Assembly: GCF_029267015.1 (NCBI RefSeq)
Contig: NZ_JARIEA010000044.1
Coordinates: 20,889 to 84,888, forward strand
Reading direction: 5' to 3'
Source: Sporosarcina ureae
Lineage (GTDB): Bacteria; Bacillota; Bacilli; Bacillales_A; Planococcaceae
Length of the DNA stretch: 64,000 nt
In this document: piece by piece, positions 9,010 through 18,431 of the stretch
How the letters are laid out: each line of letters opens with the position of its first letter
How positions within the stretch are numbered: position 1 is the stretch's first letter
The notes under the pieces: model-generated
Told to the model about the DNA's origin: nothing
The model's input: the letters and a program-made list of their open reading frames with translations, nothing else
Database searches by the model: none
Made by a program: the position numbers and the translations under genes

Positions 9010-10626
9010 TTACCCTCCAAGTCCGATGCGTCTCATAATACGTGTCAGACGATCACCGAATAGTTGTTGTGCAAGTCCTGATTTCAAAGCGAGGAATCCG
9101 TAAATTACCATACCGACGCCCGTTCCAATCATGACATACAGCAAAGCTTGCCAACGACCTACAGGAATATGCGCCATGTTCAGACCTTTGTTCGTCAGCC
9201 AAACACCAGCAAACATCACCGCGTTGAACGCCAAAATCAGGAATAAGCGTCTAATGACCATTTCAGATTTATAATTCAATGCTTTTTTAATGACGAGCAA
9301 GTTAATACCAACCGCTACTGAATAGCCAATTGCGGTAGCTAAAATCGCACCGTTTGTTTCAAACATCTTGATCAATGGGATGTTGATCAGCATCTTAATA
9401 AGTAGTCCCAGTAACGAAGTAAAGACGATCCATTTGTGATGATCAATTCCTTGCAAGATCGCAGCCGTTACCGTGAACATCGCGAAAAGAATCGCAACTG
9501 GTGCATAAGAAGCCAATACGCTAGCACCCGCCACATCATGCTGATACAAGAATTGATACACTTCACTGTTTAAGACAATTAATCCTATTACCATAGGAAT
9601 CGTCAAGAACAACATAATTTGATACGTCTGATCCAGTGAACGCGTAACGCCTTTTTGATTGTTCATCGTATAGTCTTTCGTAATAATTGAAATAAGTGCC
9701 ATGGAAAAACCAGTCGCAACCATTACGGGAATCATGACAATTTTATGTGTCAAAAAGTTTAATTTCGTTAAATACAAATCCGATACACTAGCGAGACCAA
9801 TAGAACTCATCGCACCGTTAAATGTAATCATATCGACAAATTGATAGATTGGATTGATTGTTCCAACTAGCACAAACGGTAAAACATAGGCAAATACTTC
9901 TTTATAAATTTGTTTTAGCGGGATGGAACTTGCCGGCGGACTGTTCGATAATAAATAATCAAATTCATCTCTATACTTCTTCCAATAATAGTAGAGACTC
10001 CACAGACCTGCAAGCGCACCAATGAATGCCGCAAACACCGCAAATTGAACTGCGATTCTTGGTGACAGACCTAGTACATTGACGACTACGAATGCACCGA
10101 CTAGGACAACAATAATTCGTACAATCTGTTCAATTAATTGGGAAACAGAAGTCGGTTCAAATTTTTGATACCCTTGAAGGTATCCACGTGCAATACTCAG
10201 TAACGGAACCGCAAGTAACGCAAAACTTACCCAGCGAATGACTGTCGCAATATCGTGTACGGTAAAAATCTGTTCATCGCTTTTGATGACGAGTTCGGCA
10301 ATGGGATTCGCAAGGAAAAACAATGCAAGAAATGACAGAAAACCAGTTACGGACATAACGACCATACCCGATTTCATTAATTTCCTGCCGGTCGCATAAT
10401 CGCCTAATGCATTATACTTGGAGACGAATTTGGATATCGCAAGAGGTGCTCCAGATACGGCTACTGCTAGCGCTAAGTTATAAGGTATGTATGCGTATTG
10501 ATAGAGTCCAACACTATTCTCTCCAACGATTGCATAAAACGGAATTACATAAAGTAAACCAAGTGCTTTCGATAAAAATAGGCCAATCGTTAAAATGGCC
10601 GTGCCCTTCAATAAATTCGATGCCAT
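9010..10626 (-). CDS. murJ: MATE/MVF-type flippase YtgP (MurJ-like)
   Basis: A 538-residue polytopic membrane protein of the polysaccharide biosynthesis/SpoVB-YtgP group, with about 14 hydrophobic segments and the family start LLKGTAILTIGLFLSKALGL. B. subtilis YtgP (called MurJ) is one of two lipid II flippases, moving peptidoglycan precursor across the membrane. The tight link to rsuA is conserved. A SpoVB-type paralogue is the main alternative, but gene order favours YtgP. Confidence 0.88.
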   Translation of the reverse strand: MASNLLKGTAILTIGLFLSKALGLLYVIPFYAIVGENSVGLYQYAYIPYNLALAVAVSGAPLAISKFVSKYNALGDYATGRKLMKSGMVVMSVTGFLSFLALFFLANPIAELVIKSDEQIFTVHDIATVIRWVSFALLAVPLLSIARGYLQGYQKFEPTSVSQLIEQIVRIIVVLVGAFVVVNVLGLSPRIAVQFAVFAAFIGALAGLWSLYYYWKKYRDEFDYLLSNSPPASSIPLKQIYKEVFAYVLPFVLVGTINPIYQFVDMITFNGAMSSIGLASVSDLYLTKLNFLTHKIVMIPVMVATGFSMALISIITKDYTMNNQKGVTRSLDQTYQIMLFLTIPMVIGLIVLNSEVYQFLYQHDVAGASVLASYAPVAILFAMFTVTAAILQGIDHHKWIVFTSLLGLLIKMLINIPLIKMFETNGAILATAIGYSVAVGINLLVIKKALNYKSEMVIRRLFLILAFNAVMFAGVWLTNKGLNMAHIPVGRWQALLYVMIGTGVGMVIYGFLALKSGLAQQLFGDRLTRIMRRIGLGG

Positions 10627-10777
10627 AATTGATTCCTTCCATTCCTTAAGAGATACTTGTATAGTTTACCCCTCGACACTCATTTGTACAATCTTTAACT
10701 GAAGACTAAATCAAAAAGCAATCGCACCTATATGGTGTATAATGAAAGACAAAACGAAATGAAAGAGTGGTTCTACA

Positions 10778-12034
10778 ATGTATGATGTAATCGTAATCGG
10801 TGGCGGACCTTCAGGCTTAATGGCCTCCATTGCGGCAGCCGAACAAAAAAAGCGTGTGCTGCTAATTGAAAAAGGGCGAAAGCTCGGCAATAAATTAGCC
10901 ATTTCTGGCGGCGGTCGCTGCAACGTCACAAATAGATTGTCACAAGAAGAAATTATTAAACATATTCCAGGTAACGGAAAGTTCTTATACGGACCGTTCT
11001 CTGTTTTCAATAATCAAGATATCATTCAGTACTTCGAAGGGCTCGGTGTACCATTAAAAGAAGAAGATCATGGCCGTATGTTCCCTGTTTCAAATAAATC
11101 CAAAGACGTCGTCAATGCGTTATTGAATCAAATGGATGAACTTGGCGTAGAAATACGCTTAGAAAGTCGTGTACAAAAGTTGCTGATGGACGACGAAAAA
11201 ATTCTTGGGATCCGATTAGAAGACGGTGAAGAGATCCGCTCGCATGCGGTAGTAGTTGCAGTCGGCGGCAAAGCGGTTCCGCAAACAGGAAGTACGGGAG
11301 ATGGCTATCCTTGGGCTGAACGCGCGGGACATACTGTCACGACACTATATCCAACAGAAGTGCCTTTGCTATCACGAGAACCATTTATCGTTTCAAAAGA
11401 TTTACAAGGCCTCGCACTACGTGACGCAAAAGTATCTGTTTTGAATAAAAAAGGCAAAACTCTCGTAACCCACCACATGGATATGTTATTCACTCACTTT
11501 GGATTAAGCGGTCCTGCCATTTTACGTTGCAGTCAGTATGTGGTGAAAGAACAGATGAAGAATGGCAAGCAGCCAGTTTTGCTTCAAATTGATTCGATAC
11601 CTGATCAGCACGAAGAGCAACTAACACAAACTATCGCGAAGATTTTAAAAGATGAACCTAAAAAACAAATCAAAACTTCATTAAAAGGACTTGTTCCTGA
11701 ACGTTGGTTGCTGTTTTTATTGAAAAAGGCGGGAATTAGCGAAACAGAAATCGGTCTAGATATTAAACCGGAAGATGTTCGCACACTCGCCCAACTTTTG
11801 AAAACATTCCCTGTGCATATTACAGGTACGCAACCAATCGAGAAGGCTTTCGTAACAGGCGGCGGAGTTTCCGTTAAAGAAGTCGAGCCGAAGACGATGG
11901 CTTCACGAAAAAAGATCGGACTGTTCTTCTGTGGCGAAATTTTAGACATCCACGGCTATACGGGCGGTTATAACATTACCGCAGCGCTTGTGACAGGTCG
12001 ATTAGCTGGGATGAATGCCGGTTTGGCTGACTGA
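10778..12034 (+). CDS. ytfP: HI0933-family FAD-dependent oxidoreductase YtfP
   Basis: A 418-residue flavoprotein of the HI0933 (BaiN-like) family. The dinucleotide-binding motif [11 protein letters not shown] lies at the N-terminus (residues 6-17). Other family blocks are [11 protein letters not shown] near 47, [18 protein letters not shown] near 160, and the C-terminal GGGV..KEV and [21 protein letters not shown] site precedes the ATG. It is divergent from murJ. The substrate is unknown; relatives act as NAD(P)H-dependent reductases. A 21-bp tandem array begins 11 bases after the stop. Confidence 0.88.
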   Translation: MYDVIVIGGGPSGLMASIAAAEQKKRVLLIEKGRKLGNKLAISGGGRCNVTNRLSQEEIIKHIPGNGKFLYGPFSVFNNQDIIQYFEGLGVPLKEEDHGRMFPVSNKSKDVVNALLNQMDELGVEIRLESRVQKLLMDDEKILGIRLEDGEEIRSHAVVVAVGGKAVPQTGSTGDGYPWAERAGHTVTTLYPTEVPLLSREPFIVSKDLQGLALRDAKVSVLNKKGKTLVTHHMDMLFTHFGLSGPAILRCSQYVVKEQMKNGKQPVLLQIDSIPDQHEEQLTQTIAKILKDEPKKQIKTSLKGLVPERWLLFLLKKAGISETEIGLDIKPEDVRTLAQLLKTFPVHITGTQPIEKAFVTGGGVSVKEVEPKTMASRKKIGLFFCGEILDIHGYTGGYNITAALVTGRLAGMNAGLAD

Positions 12035-12044
12035 CTGTTTTTTC

Positions 12045-12191
12045 TATGAGCGGATATGAGTCGGCTATGATCGGTTAGCGTGTGTGATAGAGCACTCAAC
12101 CTGTTTCATAGAGCGCTTAACGCATGCCATAGAGCACTAATCCCATCCGATAGAGCGCTTATCGCGTATGTATGAGCACAACCAAATATCC
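12045..12191. repeat. seven-unit 21-bp tandem array
   Basis: Units start at 12045, 12066, 12087, 12108, 12129, 12150 and 12171, exactly 21 bases apart. The four central units are best conserved and alternate between two forms, ATAGAGCACT and ATAGAGCGCTTA, which gives a 42-bp higher-order period. The ytfP frame is closed before and inside the array, so it is not a protein repeat tail. Confidence 0.88.
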
Positions 12192-12201
12192 AAGACACTA
12201 T

Positions 12202-12240
12202 AAAAAGCCGGTAGGAGAAATAAATCTCCTACCGGCTTTT
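12202..12240. terminator. bidirectional terminator between ytfP and leuS
   Basis: Perfect 16-bp arms AAAAGCCGGTAGGAGA and TCTCCTACCGGCTTTT around a six-base loop; serves both converging genes. Confidence 0.93.
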
Positions 12241-12249
12241 CCCATTTCA

Positions 12250-14664
12250 TTACCCTGCTACGATATTAACTAGACGCCCAGGAATCGCGATAATTTTCTT
12301 CAATTCCTTGCCTTCCATCCACTGCTTCACGTCTTCATTTTCCAAAGCCGCTTGTTCTAATTCTTCTTTCGTGCAATCTCTCGCTACGGTAATTTTCGCA
12401 CGGATTTTTCCGTTGATTTGTACCGCCACTTCCACTGTGTCATCCGACAATTTCGACTCATCAAATGTTGGCCACTGTGCGTAAGCAATCGTGTCCGTGT
12501 GCCCTAGTTTCGACCACAGTTCTTCAGCCAAGTGAGGTGTGATAGGTGAAATTAATAATAGGAATCCTTCGATGTATGCTTTTGGCAACTTCTCCGCTTT
12601 ATAGCTTTCATTGATGAAGACCATCAATTGGGAGATCGCTGTATTATTGCGCATCGCTTCGAAATCCTCTGTAACTTTTTTGACAGTTTGATTATAGACT
12701 TTTTCTAGTGGTCCGCCTGTTTCATCCGTCAATTTATCCGTCAACGTATCATCTTCATTGACGAGTAAGCGCCAAATGCGGTCTAGGAAACGACGTGATC
12801 CGTCTAAACCATTCGTCGACCATTCTTTCGATGCGTCAAGTGGTCCCATGAACATTTCATAAATACGCAATGTATCTGCACCGTGTGAATGAACGATATC
12901 ATCCGGGTTGATGACGTTGCCTAGTGATTTAGACATTTTCACATGTCCTTCACCTAAGATCATTCCTTGGTTAAAGAGCTTTTGGAACGGTTCTTTCGTT
13001 TGTACAACACCGATATCGTACAATACTTTATGCCAGAAACGAGCATACAATAAATGCAGTACCGCGTGCTCCGCTCCACCTACATAGATATCAACCGGCA
13101 ACCAGCGCTCAGCCAACTTTGGATCAATGATCATATCATCGTTATTCGGATCGATATAACGCAAGTAATACCAGCAGCTTCCTGCCCATTGTGGCATCGT
13201 GTTCGTTTCACGTCGACCTTTCATACCTGTTTTTGGATCCACTACATTGACCCACTCCGTAATGTTTGCAAGTGGTGATTCACCTGTTCCACTCGGTTTA
13301 ATATTGTCTGTTACCGGCAACATCAATGGCAACTCCGATTCATCGACAGTAGTCATAGTGCCGTCTTCCCAATGAATGACAGGAATCGGCTCGCCCCAAT
13401 AACGCTGACGAGAAAATAACCAATCGCGCAAACGATACGTAATTTTGCGTTCGCCGTTACCATTCTCTTCGAACCACTCAATGGATTTTGTAATGGCTTC
13501 TTCTTTTCCTAAACCGTTTAAGAAGTCCGAGTTCACATGCTCGCCTTCTCCTGCATAGGCTTCTTCTTCAACGTTACCGCCTGCCACTACTTCTACAATC
13601 GGTAAATCGAATTTTTTTGCGAATTCATAGTCACGCTCATCATGTGCAGGTACTGCCATGATCGCACCTGTACCGTAAGTAGCCAAGACGTAATCTGCGA
13701 TCCAGATCGGCATCTTCTCGCCACTTGCTGGGTTAATCGCATACGCTCCAGTGAATACGCCTGTTTTATCTTTCGCTAAATCTGTACGCTCAAGATCACT
13801 CTTAGATTTCACTGCATCAATATACGCTTCTACCGCTTCACGCTGATCGTCTGTTGTGATCGTGCTAACCAATTTAAGCTCAGGAGCGAGAACTGCATAC
13901 GTCGCACCGAAAATCGTATCAGGACGTGTAGTAAAGGCTTCGAATGAATGCTCAGTATCCGCAATTTCGAATTTCAGCTGCGCGCCTTCAGAACGACCAA
14001 TCCAGTTACGCTGCATGTCTTTCAAGCTCTCAGGCCAATCCAAATCATCCAAGTCTTCTAACAGACGATCTGCATATTCCGTAATACGCAAAACCCATTG
14101 GCGCATCGGACGACGTTCAACCGGGTGATTTCCACGTTCAGACAATCCGTCGATCACTTCTTCATTCGCAAGAACTGTTCCTAACGCCGGGCACCAGTTG
14201 ACAGCTACTTCATCGATATACGCAAGGCCACGCTTATAAAGTTGAATGAAAATCCACTGCGTCCATTTGTAATAGCTTGGGTCCGTTGTATTGATTTCAC
14301 GAGACCAATCATACGAAAATCCAAGATCCTGCATTTGGCGTTTAAACGTTGCAATGTTCTTTGCTGTGAATTCAGCTGGATCATTCCCTGTATCAATTGC
14401 ATACTGCTCAGCAGGCAATCCGAAAGCATCCCATCCCATTGGGTGCAAAACGTTATATCCTTGCTTACGTTTGAATGCACTCAAAATATCTGTCGCGATA
14501 TAGCCAAGTGGATGTCCAACGTGAAGGCCAGCACCTGACGGATAAGGGAACATATCCAACGCATAAAACTTAGGCTTGGATGGATCATCAATCATTTTGT
14601 ATGTATCGTGATCTTCCCAATACTTTTGCCACTTCTCTTCAATTTGCGTGTGTTTATAACTCAT
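12250..14664 (-). CDS. leuS: leucyl-tRNA synthetase
   Basis: An 804-residue class I aminoacyl-tRNA synthetase that charges tRNA-Leu. The HIGH-type motif [16 protein letters not shown] lies near residue 40 and KMSKSLGN near 575. The CP1 editing domain is present ([12 protein letters not shown] and a late [15 protein letters not shown]). I start at [10 protein letters not shown], with GGAGGAATT upstream; the frame stays open through the leader but that is the T-box RNA. Ends with the usual leucyl-specific C-terminal domain. Controlled by the T-box at 14722-14975. Confidence 0.97.
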   Translation of the reverse strand: MSYKHTQIEEKWQKYWEDHDTYKMIDDPSKPKFYALDMFPYPSGAGLHVGHPLGYIATDILSAFKRKQGYNVLHPMGWDAFGLPAEQYAIDTGNDPAEFTAKNIATFKRQMQDLGFSYDWSREINTTDPSYYKWTQWIFIQLYKRGLAYIDEVAVNWCPALGTVLANEEVIDGLSERGNHPVERRPMRQWVLRITEYADRLLEDLDDLDWPESLKDMQRNWIGRSEGAQLKFEIADTEHSFEAFTTRPDTIFGATYAVLAPELKLVSTITTDDQREAVEAYIDAVKSKSDLERTDLAKDKTGVFTGAYAINPASGEKMPIWIADYVLATYGTGAIMAVPAHDERDYEFAKKFDLPIVEVVAGGNVEEEAYAGEGEHVNSDFLNGLGKEEAITKSIEWFEENGNGERKITYRLRDWLFSRQRYWGEPIPVIHWEDGTMTTVDESELPLMLPVTDNIKPSGTGESPLANITEWVNVVDPKTGMKGRRETNTMPQWAGSCWYYLRYIDPNNDDMIIDPKLAERWLPVDIYVGGAEHAVLHLLYARFWHKVLYDIGVVQTKEPFQKLFNQGMILGEGHVKMSKSLGNVINPDDIVHSHGADTLRIYEMFMGPLDASKEWSTNGLDGSRRFLDRIWRLLVNEDDTLTDKLTDETGGPLEKVYNQTVKKVTEDFEAMRNNTAISQLMVFINESYKAEKLPKAYIEGFLLLISPITPHLAEELWSKLGHTDTIAYAQWPTFDESKLSDDTVEVAVQINGKIRAKITVARDCTKEELEQAALENEDVKQWMEGKELKKIIAIPGRLVNIVAG

Positions 14665-14721
14665 GTCAAAAATTCCTCCAATGTAATCTAATTTCTGTTT
14701 CTTGTATTGGTGAGTACAGAT

Positions 14722-14975
14722 AAAAAAAGACTCTCGTCCCTCTATAAAGGGACGAGAGTCTATATAGTTTCCCGCGGTACCACCCAAATTGACGGATTAC
14801 GCCGTCCAACTTGATTCCTTAACGCGGAGTACGGTATTAGTTACAAGTATTCACCAATACAGGCTCAAAGGCGAGTTCGTTCCACACTAATACAGACTTG
14901 CACTGGCCGTCTGCTCTCTAAAAAGTAGCGTATGAAGTACTATTCCTCATCATTGCCTTCATTATTTTCTTCAGT
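14722..14975 (-). promoter_or_regulatory. T-box leader of leuS
   Basis: The conserved T-box core (AATTTGGGTGGTACCGCGG on the minus strand, 14773-14791) is followed by a strong terminator: arms 14728-14740 and 14749-14761, then seven U. Stem I lies further upstream, with an AGAGAGCAG-type bulge region. The likely specifier is CTC at 14873-14875 (minus strand, within GAACTCGCC), a leucine codon, which matches the downstream gene. Uncharged tRNA-Leu is expected to stabilise the antiterminator and turn leuS on. Confidence 0.93.
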
Positions 14976-15108
14976 TTACCCGAAACAGAAGATGAATACA
15001 AGCCTTCTCTGTTGGTTTTTGTCGTATACCAAACAGTTCATGCAATTTGTTATGTGATCTCTCCGTATATTCCGTGGTACAATGTCTGATGTAAAGGAGC
15101 TGTACATA

Positions 15109-16062
15109 ATGAATGAAATCAATCTTCCGTTTCCAAGTGAAGGGAAACGATACCATACATGGTCAAGACATTTGAAGGATACATTCGGTTGTAAAATTGC
15201 GAAAGTTGCGCTAGATGCGGGATTTGACTGCCCAAATCGTGACGGTACCGTTGCGCATGGCGGCTGTACATTTTGTAGCGTAGCAGGTTCAGGTGATTTT
15301 GCAGGAGATCGCGTAGATGCAATTGAAGTCCAATTCGCCGAAATCAAAGAGCGATCCCAACGCAAATGGAAAGACGCAAAATATATGGCCTATTTCCAAG
15401 CGTATACGAATACTCACGCCCCTCTTCCTGTTCTAAAAGAAAAGTTCGAAGCAGCGTTAGCCCAAGAAGGCGTTGTGGCATTATCCATCGCGACGCGTCC
15501 TGATTGTCTACCGGATGACGTAGTAGAATATTTAGCTGAACTTAATGAACGCACGTATTTGTGGGTGGAGCTCGGTTTACAAACGGTACATGAATCTACA
15601 GCCAAACTCGTGAACCGCGCCCATGATTTCGAATGCTATAAAGAAGGCGTCGACAAGTTACGTAAGCACAATATCAATATCTGCAGCCATATCATCAACG
15701 GCCTACCCGGTGAAACAGAGGAAATGATGATGGAAACCGCTCAAGCCGTTGCCGAACTTGATGTACAAGGTATTAAAATTCATTTGCTACATTTATTAAA
15801 AGGAACACCCATGGTGAAGCAGTACGAAAAAGGCAAACTAGAATTCCTAACGAAGGAAGCGTATATCAACCTAGTCGTCGATCAACTGGAAATCATGCCT
15901 CCTGAAATGATCGTACATCGTATCACTGGTGATGGCCCTATCGATTTATTAATCGGACCGATGTGGAGCGTTACGAAATGGGAAGTGCTAAATGGTATTG
16001 ATCAGGAGCTTGAAAGACGCAATAGCTGGCAAGGGAAAAAACATTTACAAGAGGTGAAATAA
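15109..16062 (+). CDS. ytqA: TIGR01212-type radical SAM protein YtqA
   Basis: A 317-residue radical SAM enzyme. The cluster-binding cysteines are in CPNRDGTVAHGGCTFCS near residue 41, where the last two (CTFC) have the usual two-residue spacing. I start at MNEINLPFPS, with AAAGGAG nine bases upstream; the frame runs nine codons further without a site. The family is adjacent to ytqB in Bacilli and a tRNA modification role has been proposed, but I treat that as unproven. The stop is one base before the ytqB start, so the two are coupled. Confidence 0.9.
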   Translation: MNEINLPFPSEGKRYHTWSRHLKDTFGCKIAKVALDAGFDCPNRDGTVAHGGCTFCSVAGSGDFAGDRVDAIEVQFAEIKERSQRKWKDAKYMAYFQAYTNTHAPLPVLKEKFEAALAQEGVVALSIATRPDCLPDDVVEYLAELNERTYLWVELGLQTVHESTAKLVNRAHDFECYKEGVDKLRKHNINICSHIINGLPGETEEMMMETAQAVAELDVQGIKIHLLHLLKGTPMVKQYEKGKLEFLTKEAYINLVVDQLEIMPPEMIVHRITGDGPIDLLIGPMWSVTKWEVLNGIDQELERRNSWQGKKHLQEVK

Positions 16063-16063
16063 T

Positions 16064-16672
16064 GTGACAGACATCTTGTTGCATCGCGTATTGCCGATAG
16101 CAAAACGTCTGATTTCGGAACGCGTGCAACCTGGAGATACAGTAGTCGATGCGACTGCTGGCAATGGTAATGACACAGTCTTCTTAGCTGAATTAGTCGG
16201 TGACGAAGGACAAGTAGTAGCATTTGATATTCAGCAACAAGCACTTGATGTAACAAAGCATAAACTTGGTGACATGGCTAGTCGTACTGCATTAGTTCAT
16301 GACAGTCATGCGAACGTTTGCAACTATGTGCAAAGTGAAATTAGCGGTGCTATGTTCAATTTAGGGTATTTGCCATATAGCGAAGATCTCAGTATCGTCA
16401 CGACCCCTTCATCAACCATTGCGGCACTCGAGTCGTTGCTTAGTTTGCTGAAAAAGTCAGGCATTATAACGATCACAGTCTATGACGGACATGAAGGTGG
16501 CAAAGAGGAACGTGATGCGTTGCTCGATTACGTCTCGACATTACATCAAGGTGATGTTCATGCCATCCGATATGAATTGCTTAACCAAAGAAGAAACCCT
16601 CCGTTTTTGCTTGCGCTCGAGAAGATGAAAGACTTTACTGAAGTACGGAAGTTAGAAGCCGGAGAATCATAA
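16064..16672 (+). CDS. ytqB: class I SAM-dependent methyltransferase YtqB
   Basis: A 202-residue Rossmann-fold methyltransferase (putative rRNA methylase family). It begins with GTG just after the ytqA stop, with AGAGGTG upstream. SAM-binding motif VVDATAGNGNDTVFLA lies near residue 27, an acidic VVAFDIQ strand near 51, and the family NLGYLPYS motif near 118 takes the place of a catalytic NPPY. The substrate is probably RNA, by family. A terminator overlaps the stop. Confidence 0.88.
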   Translation: MTDILLHRVLPIAKRLISERVQPGDTVVDATAGNGNDTVFLAELVGDEGQVVAFDIQQQALDVTKHKLGDMASRTALVHDSHANVCNYVQSEISGAMFNLGYLPYSEDLSIVTTPSSTIAALESLLSLLKKSGIITITVYDGHEGGKEERDALLDYVSTLHQGDVHAIRYELLNQRRNPPFLLALEKMKDFTEVRKLEAGES

Positions 16673-16709
16673 AGCTCGTTGCCACGATCCATGTGGCAAC
16701 GAGCTTTTC
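16672..16709. terminator. bidirectional terminator after ytqB
   Basis: Arms AAGCTCGTTGCCAC and GTGGCAACGAGCTT around a seven-base loop, with T on one side and A on the other. It also ends the facing SDR gene. Confidence 0.9.
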
Positions 16710-17435
16710 TTAGAAGAATTTACGAATGTCTGCGATTGTATCCGTTTCAAGGAAGTCGACTTCCATTGCAAATCGCTTTAGTTTTTCTGCTGTTTCGTGC
16801 GCAGAACTTAACTGCCCTTCTTGCTTGTACGCCTCAAAACGTTTCAAGTGTGGAAATTGTTGTTCAGATGATGAGCGAATTGTCTCCTGCATCCCTGTGT
16901 CGATAATTCCCGGCGCGATAGAAACAACACCCGTTGGATAGCTAGTTGCTTTTTGCTCCAACGCAATAACACGCGAAAATTGATCAAGTCCTGCCTTTGT
17001 CGTGCAATACACTCCCCACCCTTCAGAAGCGCTACGTCCTGCTCCAGAAGAGATGTTCATGATTTTCTTCGTTCCCATAAAATCTTTCAATGTATCGATA
17101 AATGTATTCGTTAATAAAATAGGTGCCGTTAAATTTACTTTAATCGCCTGCTCTACTTTTTGAGGATCCAATGAACCGACTAAACTAATCGGGTCAACCA
17201 TACCTGCATTATTGATGAGCGTGAATGAGCTAGCTTCTCCAATATGCTGACTAATTACGCCTTGTAAAATAGCAGTCGCTTTCTCAACATCAACTAGATC
17301 CACTTCAAACATTGATTGTTCTTGTTCAGGGTTTGTCCGTGCCAAGCCGTACACCGTAGCTCCCGCTTCTTTGTATTGACACAGTAGTTCTTTCCCTATA
17401 CCTTTTGATGCTCCTGTAATAATGATAACATCCAT
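16710..17435 (-). CDS. short-chain dehydrogenase, benzil reductase-like
   Basis: A 241-residue classical SDR. NAD(P)-binding TGASKGIGKE lies at residues 8-17, NNAG near 87, the catalytic serine in NISSGAG near 138 and the YCTTK (YxxxK) pair near 151. I start at MDVIIITGAS, with AAAGGAGCGG upstream. The pattern is like YueD, the (S)-benzoin-forming benzil reductase of Bacillus; the physiological substrate is unknown. A 44-codon membrane peptide gene lies 26 bases upstream on the same strand. Confidence 0.82.
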   Translation of the reverse strand: MDVIIITGASKGIGKELLCQYKEAGATVYGLARTNPEQEQSMFEVDLVDVEKATAILQGVISQHIGEASSFTLINNAGMVDPISLVGSLDPQKVEQAIKVNLTAPILLTNTFIDTLKDFMGTKKIMNISSGAGRSASEGWGVYCTTKAGLDQFSRVIALEQKATSYPTGVVSIAPGIIDTGMQETIRSSSEQQFPHLKRFEAYKQEGQLSSAHETAEKLKRFAMEVDFLETDTIADIRKFF

Positions 17436-17461
17436 ATGTATCCGCTCCTTTTTTATACGAT

Positions 17462-17596
17462 TCAACTAGTTAGTGATTCCACATATACCGCTACATCTTC
17501 CACAGTTTTATTCGGTAACTCAAAAAATAATATCCAACAATACACTGCGATAGCTAAAATAATGACGATCAATAAAATCAATTGACGCTTATTCAT
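17462..17596 (-). CDS. 44-residue single-pass membrane peptide
   Basis: A short gene with a good binding site (AAAGGACGTG) seven bases before its ATG. The product starts MNKRQLILLIVIILAI, has one strongly hydrophobic segment (residues 5-26) and a short acidic C-terminal tail (KTVEDVAVYVESLTS). It ends 26 bases before the SDR gene and is likely co-transcribed with it. I do not recognise the family. Its reality rests on the binding site and membrane-segment composition only. Confidence 0.6.
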   Translation of the reverse strand: MNKRQLILLIVIILAIAVYCWILFFELPNKTVEDVAVYVESLTS

Positions 17597-17650
17597 TAAT
17601 TCACGTCCTTTACACATGGTTCCGCTCTTTCATTTCTACTATATCACAAC

Positions 17651-17686
17651 AAAAAATGGGCTCGCCACTGTTTGAATGGCGAACCC
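17651..17686 (-). terminator. terminator of the DnaQ-like exonuclease gene
   Basis: On the minus strand, GGGTTCGCCA and TGGCGAGCCC arms pair with one mismatch, then CATTTTTTG follows, 12 bases past the stop codon. Confidence 0.85.
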
Positions 17687-17697
17687 AGCAATCTAAA

Positions 17698-18363
17698 TTA
17701 AGTTTGCGAAGCAAATTTATGTGCACCACCATTTTTTATACGCAGTAAATCCGCTAGCGTCTTCACGCCATGACGATCGAGTTTTCTCAGTAACGCTGTG
17801 AATACATGTGCTGTCGTCAAAGCATCTCCTAGCGCACGGTGACGTTCAAAGATCTCTGTACCAAATAGACGCGCATAGTCTTCCAAGTCTTGTTGCTCAC
17901 CTGTAGGATCCAAATAGTTGATCAAATGCATCGTATCAAATGAAGTCGGTGTTTGAAATGTGCATTTCTGACGACTTAATTCTTTCTTTATGACCATTTC
18001 ATCAAAGCTAACATGATGCCCAACCCAGCCCGCACTTTTATGTTTTTCAATAAACGCAAAGTATTCTTCAATAGCAGGTAATGGCATAGGTGCATGATCA
18101 ACTTGTGATTGCTGTATAGAAGTCAGTTTGCTAATGACAGGAGGAATATCCCTCGATGGATTCACAAATGTTTGAAATACATGATCGGTAACCTCGAAAC
18201 CCTCTACTTGCACGGCACCTATCTCAATCATTCGATCATCTGCTCCAATAGCGAAACCAGTAGTTTCTGTGTCAAATACTGTGAAGTTCATGTCTTGCAG
18301 TGGCGTATTCAACTGTAGTGATTGTTGTAATTCATACGTCAACTTTTTCTTTTTCCAAAACAT
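17698..18363 (-). CDS. DnaQ-like 3'-5' exonuclease (DEDDh)
   Basis: A 221-residue exonuclease of the PolC/DnaQ epsilon type. All DEDDh residues are visible: FDTETTGF near residue 30, the middle aspartate in HHVSFDEMV near 115, and the HRALGDALTT block near 175. GGGGGCGAC precedes the ATG. It is 68 bases downstream of the DUF294 gene on the same strand. This exonuclease/DUF294/symporter grouping also recurs in proteobacteria, where it is tied to acetate or other carboxylate uptake, so the enzyme may serve signalling rather than replication. Confidence 0.85.
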   Translation of the reverse strand: MFWKKKKLTYELQQSLQLNTPLQDMNFTVFDTETTGFAIGADDRMIEIGAVQVEGFEVTDHVFQTFVNPSRDIPPVISKLTSIQQSQVDHAPMPLPAIEEYFAFIEKHKSAGWVGHHVSFDEMVIKKELSRQKCTFQTPTSFDTMHLINYLDPTGEQQDLEDYARLFGTEIFERHRALGDALTTAHVFTALLRKLDRHGVKTLADLLRIKNGGAHKFASQT

Positions 18364-18431
18364 AATGTCGCCCCCTATCTATATAGTACATTATGTACGA
18401 GCTGTGTACAGGGACCTTTATCTATATTATC

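Noticed and set aside
10711..11010. Open frame antisense to the start of ytfP
   Set aside because: It lies opposite a clear FAD-binding gene and has no homology or start signal.
12045..12191. CRISPR-like array
   Set aside because: Units are 21 bp tandem with no unique spacers of constant length, and no cas genes are present.
14664..14787. N-terminal extension of leuS
   Set aside because: It is the T-box leader RNA read as protein; the true start has a strong binding site.
15119..15322. Open frame antisense to ytqA
   Set aside because: Shadow of the radical SAM gene.
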